From NCBI GenBank assembly GCA_002914845.1, contig JXTC01000091.1, positions 677,380 through 741,379 on the forward strand: a stretch of DNA of 64,000 nt, given 5' to 3'. The DNA is from Trema orientale. Taxonomy: Eukaryota > Streptophyta > Magnoliopsida > Rosales > Cannabaceae. The translations under genes and the position numbers were made by a program. Every line of letters starts with the position of its first letter. Position 1 is the stretch's first letter. The notes under the pieces were generated by a model that ran no database searches, was not told the origin of the DNA, and saw only the letters and a list, made by a program, of their open reading frames with translations. Of the stretch, positions 58,948 through 64,000 are shown one piece after another.

Positions 58948-60952
58948 TGTAAAACCCCTTAAAAATTTTAAGGGTAAATTGGCCTTTTGTCCCAAATTTT
59001 TTTTAAAAAAAATCGAATTATTGAATGAACTTGGACGGAATCTGGTCTAGATTCATTTGGACAAAAGTGTGAAGAAAGTTTTAAAGTAGGCACAAAATTG
59101 AAATTTATTCAGGGTGTAAATGAAGAAATTTTCAAAAAGTAGGTCAAAACGTAATTAAACAAAATAGTGCTCTTTTGCTCAGTTTCTAACACGTGTCCCT
59201 ACTTTTTCCTAAATTTCTTTCAAATCCCTTCACTCTTCATCTTCTTCACTCGATAAACTGAATTCCCAAAACCCGTTCAATCCACTGCCGTCCAACTGAG
59301 CCATCGCACCGCCGAGCTCCGTCACTGACGCCCCGCCCCGCGTTGTTCTCCAGCCACTGACGAAGGAATCCTGACCAACCCTGCGTGAGGCTTTGACACG
59401 TCCTCCTCGATGTACTCTGAGCATTTTCACGGTTGAAAACAGTTCTGAAATTCAGTGGTGAAGTCTGTTTCACGATCTGAAGCTCTCATGGAAAATTGAG
59501 TTTTAAAACCTATTGATCAAGGGTTCAAAAACGATGCCCGACCCTCCAAATGACTGTCAAATGACGTTAAACATCCTTAATAGTACTATAGCGTTATCTA
59601 GTGTCTCGATTGAGAGAGGGATTCAATTACCTAGTTTTATACGTACTTTACTTTAAATTATGCATTATGACTATTTTGTGAAAAATCATGAATAAAAAGA
59701 TATTTTGATAAACTGCTGGAAAATCTTGGATTATTCTGGAATTGGACTATGTGACTTCTATACACATTTGCAAAATCGTTATTTTGGGGTGATTCGGTAG
59801 ATTTGCTGCCCATGGTGTAATAAATTCCACAATAATATCAAGTGGAGTTTTAAAGTATTGTTTGGTTATATTTTACATGGTTATTATATATCTTATTACA
59901 TGTTGTACATACCATAGGATCACACATGAAATACATTTTAGGCATCCCAGTGTTTAGTAGGCAGCCAATATCTTTGCCCTCAGTGAGAGCCTATAAACCC
60001 GTGCAGGGTCTGCTGATTATCCCCCACTCAGTATGCATAGTCATTCTGTTGGTCATTCAGTTCGGTAGGAATAGACAAATGGGTGCCCCTCTGGTTTTCT
60101 GGGATAGGTATCAGGCAGAGAGTACTTAGTACACGTAGTATGAGTTACTCTGTTTCGTGATGAGAGGAAGTGAACTCATGGGATGGGATGATTTATGATA
60201 TGTATAATCTCGTACTTCTGGTTTTGATTTTGAATATGCGATTATTCTGGATTTCTATTATTTTATAAACTCGATTTATAAATAAATTTTGAAAAAAGTA
60301 TTAACCATGCAGGTTTGTTAAAAATTGCATCCTTTCAAAAGGGTAATTGAGTTTCTACTAAGCATTCACGTACTCACCCCCTCTACTTCCTTCCACTTTC
60401 AGGTGTTAATTTATTTTTGGGGTAATTATCGTGGTGGCTTGACAGGCTTATTTGGCATGTGTATATGGTGGCTTGACAGGCTTATTTGGCATGTGTATAT
60501 TGTTTTTTATCTCTTCATTAGTTGATTCTATTCTATAATAGCAATTCTTTTCTATGTCAAATTTATTTAGCCAGTAGTAGTGTATTTATTAAGTGGATGC
60601 ATGAGGATGATTTTGCTAATAAATTGAGTACGTAGAAATACAAATGATTTTATATAAATTATTTAGACACTGGACCTAAGATTTAAAACTAAACTCTCTT
60701 TATCGAACTTTATGATTTATCAAAAAGTTTCTAAATAAATTAATTGAAATTCCTCTAAACTTTAAGCGAAGTATTTTCTTGAAAAATCTATATTAATGAG
60801 GGGTTTCCTTAATTTTAATTTTACTTACTTTTAAGGACTAAAATTTAAAATTTCAAGTGCTCGATTTTCTGGAATTTTAGAAAAATCACTGTTTACCACT
60901 GTTTCAACTTAAAATTATTAAAAGTCACGGCTTTGGAATTCCGGTCGTGACA
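58948..60952 (+). repeat. 3' LTR of the LARD-like element
   Basis: Collinear with 52700-54751. It has a deletion near 59380 and a ~37-bp tandem duplication near 60430-60500 (GGTGGCTTGACAGGC twice). Confidence 0.9.
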
Positions 60953-60969
60953 TGTCTTGCCACAAATTC

Positions 60970-61373
60970 GTATGATTCAATTGAGATTCCAGGCATAAAT
61001 TGCTATTTTCATTATTAAAAAAAAAAAAGGGACTTTTATAATATGGTATGCAATTTTAGATTTATTGATACGGTATTAAATAATGACCCTTAGATATGGA
61101 TTGAACGGATCTAATTTAATGAGTTATATAGGAATAGTTTTGTACCATCCTACACTTGGTCTCCTTTTCCCTTCTTTTCTTTTTCTCTTTCTTTTTCGGC
61201 TTTGCCTCCACTACCTGCTCACTCTTTCTTCCGACTTTCCCATTAATCTTTCCTAAACACAAGGCCACGCGCAAAGCTGGGTGAAGAGGTTAGGGATTAA
61301 GAACACTTTGGATCAAGCATATCAGAAATAAAACAACAAGGAATGGGTTTGAGATCATTTCTTAGAAGCTCAG
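60970..61373. other. Intergenic, no gene recognised
   Basis: Pyrimidine-rich stretch at about 61150-61260, otherwise unremarkable. Confidence 0.5.
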
Positions 61374-61480
61374 GGTGCGTTTGGTATAGGATTCAAATCC
61401 TATTCTACAAATTCAGAAATAGTTTTCATGTAGAAAGTTGGATTTATAAAATATGATTTTGATCCTATACCAAACGCACT
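61374..61480. mobile_element. Short MITE (~106 bp) with 25-bp TIRs
   Basis: The ends GTGCGTTTGGTATAGGAT and ATCCTATACCAAACGCAC are perfect inverted repeats over 18 bp and continue imperfectly. TCAGG occurs just outside both ends, a possible target duplication. The GTGCGTTTGGTAT end is common in plant hAT/Harbinger-type MITEs. Confidence 0.8.
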
Positions 61481-62079
61481 TTCAGGAATCCAATCTCAAT
61501 GGTCATTGTAATTCATGGATTTTAGATCAGTTTTGTTTAAATTGCTCAAGTCTATAGCAGCATTGAATGGCAGAAAAAGAAAATGCAAGAATTTCAAAGT
61601 GCATACTTTGATTAAATTTCTTCAAGTGCAAAACAGATTTGCAAGATTCGATTCTCTAAAAAATCCTCGTAAGAATTTCTACTAAACTCATTCAATATCA
61701 CTCAAAAAAAATTTCGAATAGATATAATCTCTAAAATTGAAAGCTAAAAGGAAATTATTCAGCATTTTACATCACTGTATATTACACCACCCATTTATAT
61801 GAAATAAATAATATCAATAAATGAAAAAAATTTTCCATCTGCCAAAATTTAAATCAAAGCTTAATTAAGCTTCTATTTTCATGTGAAACCCACATCAAAA
61901 ATGAAAATCTAAAACCTAAATGGAACTTTCAGAACAAGTCCATCTCAAGCCTGAGTCCAATATATATTGCAAATTATTCAAACCCATATTTGTTCTTAGT
62001 TTGATTCCGATTTTGAAAGCGCTGGGTTTGTTCTTTACTTATGTATTAGGTTGCCCCTGAGAGAAATATTACATGCATC
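61481..62079. other. AT-rich intergenic, no gene recognised
   Basis: No ORF or repeat boundaries supported. Confidence 0.5.
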
Positions 62080-62615
62080 AAGATTTATTAGGAAATAACC
62101 TCCCCAATAGATACAAAATAGCGAAAGCGTTAAAATAAATGTCGACATATATAAACACAAGATACACAAATTTAGGTGGTTCATCAATTTAGCTACGTCC
62201 ATGGACCTGTTGTAGATCTTCACTATAGGGAGAAAAGGAATCTTACAAGTGTTTATAGACACTCACTCACTCTCTTCTTACACCCAGATCCCAAATACAC
62301 TCAAGAGAAAAGCTGTATTTTACTCTCACTCTCAAGAATAAAATTTCTCTTATTTTACTCTCACTTAACACTTGGTGTTTCTCATTTTCTGAGATAAAAA
62401 ATAATGAGATATAAGGACTATTTATAGTGTGAGGTTCATCAACCCCTCCACATATTTTTCTCTTTTCTTTTCTAATTTATTACACAGTTTTTACAGTAGA
62501 TTGTTTACACGTATTCCACCATGTATTTCATACACGGCTTACACACGGTAACATGGTTAGGGTCCTCAAATGGGGAGAAGAAATTGGCTTGGGTGCATTT
62601 GAATAAAATTTGTCT
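62080..62615. repeat. Probable copia-type LTR remnant
   Basis: Phrases typical of copia LTR U5 regions occur: TTTAGGTGGTTCATCAA, CTACGTCCATGGACC, and AATCTTACAAGTGTTTATAG, which resembles TTCTTACAAGTGTTTACAA near 47407. No partner LTR in the window; borders unknown. Confidence 0.35.
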
Positions 62616-62621
62616 TCCTAA

Positions 62622-63260
62622 GTACAGATGTCAACAGGGTGAAGCACGATCAGTTTTGAATTTACCATCCTCGTTCTCGTTATTGTTTTACTATATATAC
62701 CCTCCCCACATCATTCACTATTTAATTTGGTATGGGCCAATTTCGAGGAATCCCCATCGGGGATCAATTTTCCATTAGTATATTATGGTCCCCATTTGGA
62801 ATCGTCATATTAAATTAACTAAATAATCCTATGTTGGTCCAACTCTTTTGAAAGTCTAAATACATTGAAAAAAATCAAAATTAAAGTAAACTACTTCATT
62901 AAAAATTCCAATTTTAGCTTAAATCTATTAGAATTATAATTTAATAAAAGACCTAAATAACTTAAAAACACATTCAAATAAAGCTTCAACATGTAAGAAT
63001 TGTCAAATGTGAAATATTTATTGATATTAAAATCATATAGCATATCATTCATTCAAAAAGCTTATACAATCCCAAATAACTCAAATAATATTAATATATG
63101 ACTATATATTATTAGATTTTTTTTATAAAAGAATTTAATTAAATTATTATTATATAAAAAAATAGAAATTAACTTACATATAGTCGAGATGGGGTCGATG
63201 CGGGCACTCAATCCCAAGTCCGTCCCGCTCAGCTAAATAGTAAACAAGGAATCTCTGCTC
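62622..63260. mobile_element. Probable hAT-like element with (C/G)CCC-rich ends
   Basis: Starts TACAGATGTCAACAGGG, close to the start of the element at 20572 (TAGAGATGTAAACAGGG). It has GGAATCCCCATCGGGGATC near 62748 and a second GC-rich patch at 63185-63280. The right end and target duplication were not found. Confidence 0.4.
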
Positions 63261-63364
63261 CATGCCCCATACCATTTATAACTGTGAAAGTCCACTCCAT
63301 TCAAACCGGTGCACTATGGTGCACCACTCTGTTCGATAAAGTTGACATAAGGGCCTTAGTGGGT

Positions 63365-63906
63365 TAAGCTTTCGGGACTTACAAATGTTTTTAACCAAAG
63401 TTCAGTGACTAAACAAACTTGGAGGCTTATTCATAACCCCGATTCGCTGTCTGTTCAAATATCCATGGTAATTATTTTCATGATCGCGAGATTTTCTTTC
63501 GGACCAGTGCTAAAAGCTCTTCTTTCCTCTGGAAAAGCAGTTTATGGGGTCGGGAATTGATTTTCAAAGGCGTTCGGAGGGTGGGGAATGGGGCCAATAT
63601 TCGGATATGGGATGATCCATGGGTTCCTAGACCTATTTTGTTTCGTCTGATTTCTCAGCCTCATGCTTCGGTGACTTTAGTCAAGGACATCATGCTTTCT
63701 CCGAGCTCATAGAATGGGGCCTTGATCAACGATCTATTCTTGCCTCTTGATAATGAGCTCATTATAATGTCTATACCTTTGAGTCTTCATAATAGAGAAG
63801 GATCGATTGTTGTGGCATTACAAAACTAATGGAAGGTACTTAGTGAAGAGTGGCTATCGGTTACTTCTTGCTAAAAAGCTACCGGAGGAAGGTCTAAGTT
63901 CCAAAT
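63365..63906 (+). pseudogene. LINE (L1-type) ORF2 3' remnant
   Basis: Plant LINE reverse-transcriptase tail. The protein reads LWGRELIFKGVRRVGNGANI, then IWDDPWVPRP, INDLFLPLDNELI and LLWHYKTNGRYLVKSGYR, the usual region before and within the zf-RVT domain. Upstream, TKQTWRLIHNPDSLSVQ is the preceding segment. Broken by frameshifts (about 63390, 63470 and 63805) and a stop (63709-63711). Only the downstream end of ORF2 is present, cut at 63906 by a new sequence. Confidence 0.85.
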
Positions 63907-64000
63907 TGTTAGGGTTTATGCCCTAAAAGCATGTATATTTTGGATATTTGCTGAATTAATAAAATGACATTTTTCTATTTGAATTTGTGCATAATTGGTA
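63907..64000 (+). repeat. Apparent start of an LTR, cut by the window end
   Basis: TGTTAGGGTTTATGCCCTAAAA directly truncates the LINE frame. TGTTAGGG...TGCCCTA is a frequent copia LTR start in plants and contains a short inverted repeat (TAGGG/CCCTA). Only 94 bp are visible. Confidence 0.4.

Larger units (their letters stand above)
52700..60952 (+). mobile_element. LARD-like LTR retrotransposon (non-coding interior)
   Basis: LTRs 52700-54751 (2052 bp) and 58948-60952 (2005 bp) begin TGTAAAACCCC and end GGTCGTGACA. Perfect target duplication TGTCT at 52695-52699 and 60953-60957. Primer-binding site TGGTATCAGAGCTT at 54756. Just before the 3' LTR, AATTTCGGGACGAAATTC then TTTTAAGGAGGGAAGGA is the conserved 3' end and purine tract of Tekay/Del-type Ty3/gypsy chromoviruses. 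The 4.2-kb interior has no gag or pol frame, so the element fits a large retrotransposon derivative moved by another element. LTR divergence looks near 10% by eye plus indels. Confidence 0.9.

Overview
The window is nuclear DNA of a flowering plant, most likely a eudicot. Genes are split by GT-AG introns, the background is very AT-rich, and the space between genes is packed with plant-type transposable elements. Four protein genes can be supported. (1) APC5, subunit 5 of the anaphase-promoting complex, + strand, about 74-17100; its 5' end lies outside the window and 18 exons are visible. (2) HPPD, 4-hydroxyphenylpyruvate dioxygenase, + strand, two exons, 22677-24775. (3) A GDSL esterase/lipase, - strand, three exons, 27986-29993. 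(4) A SAUR-like auxin-responsive gene, + strand, one exon, 51515-51805. They belong to unrelated pathways: cell-cycle ubiquitylation, tyrosine catabolism and tocopherol/plastoquinone synthesis, secreted ester hydrolysis, and growth control. I see no functional link or gene cluster among them.

Layout. At 1-17100, APC5 introns hold a 396-bp hAT-like MITE, a perfect 156-bp tandem duplication, a 1.4-kb Mutator-like (MULE) non-autonomous element with 9-bp target duplications, and a 5-kb Ty1/copia retrotransposon in sense orientation with 274-bp LTRs. The copia gag-pol is broken by three stops and several frameshifts. From 17100 to 22300 there is a 477-bp direct repeat around a fold-back element, and a hAT element with exact 8-bp target duplications that itself carries a tRNA-derived SINE. 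HPPD and GDSL follow, separated by a composite repeat region. From 30 to 38 kb the sequence is MITEs, a 1.6-kb insertion built around a ~75-bp minisatellite, and a tandem pair of ~0.65-kb TIR elements.

From 38584 to 44788 there is a complete but internally deleted copia element on the - strand, with 1.26-kb LTRs and GTCAC target duplications; it splits a degraded coding fragment. From 45 to 50 kb there are MITEs, arrays of an AAACCAGTTTC-type motif, and two abutting truncated LTRs. After the SAUR gene comes an 8.25-kb LARD-like element (52700-60952) with ~2-kb LTRs, perfect TGTCT target duplications and a non-coding interior. It landed inside a duplicated copy of the GDSL upstream region. The right end holds LTR-like remnants, a decayed LINE ORF2 3' part and the apparent start of another LTR.

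I found no CRISPR, operon, phage or defence-type system. The most distinctive observations are the repeats: the dispersed AAACCAGTTTC/GGTTACTAG motif arrays inside fold-back elements, the recurrent ATGTTGYAACAT palindrome in the deleted copia element, its DLWH-to-RNase-H deletion junction, the nested SINE in hAT, and the LARD inside a duplicated promoter. All alignments were done by eye, so identities are approximate.
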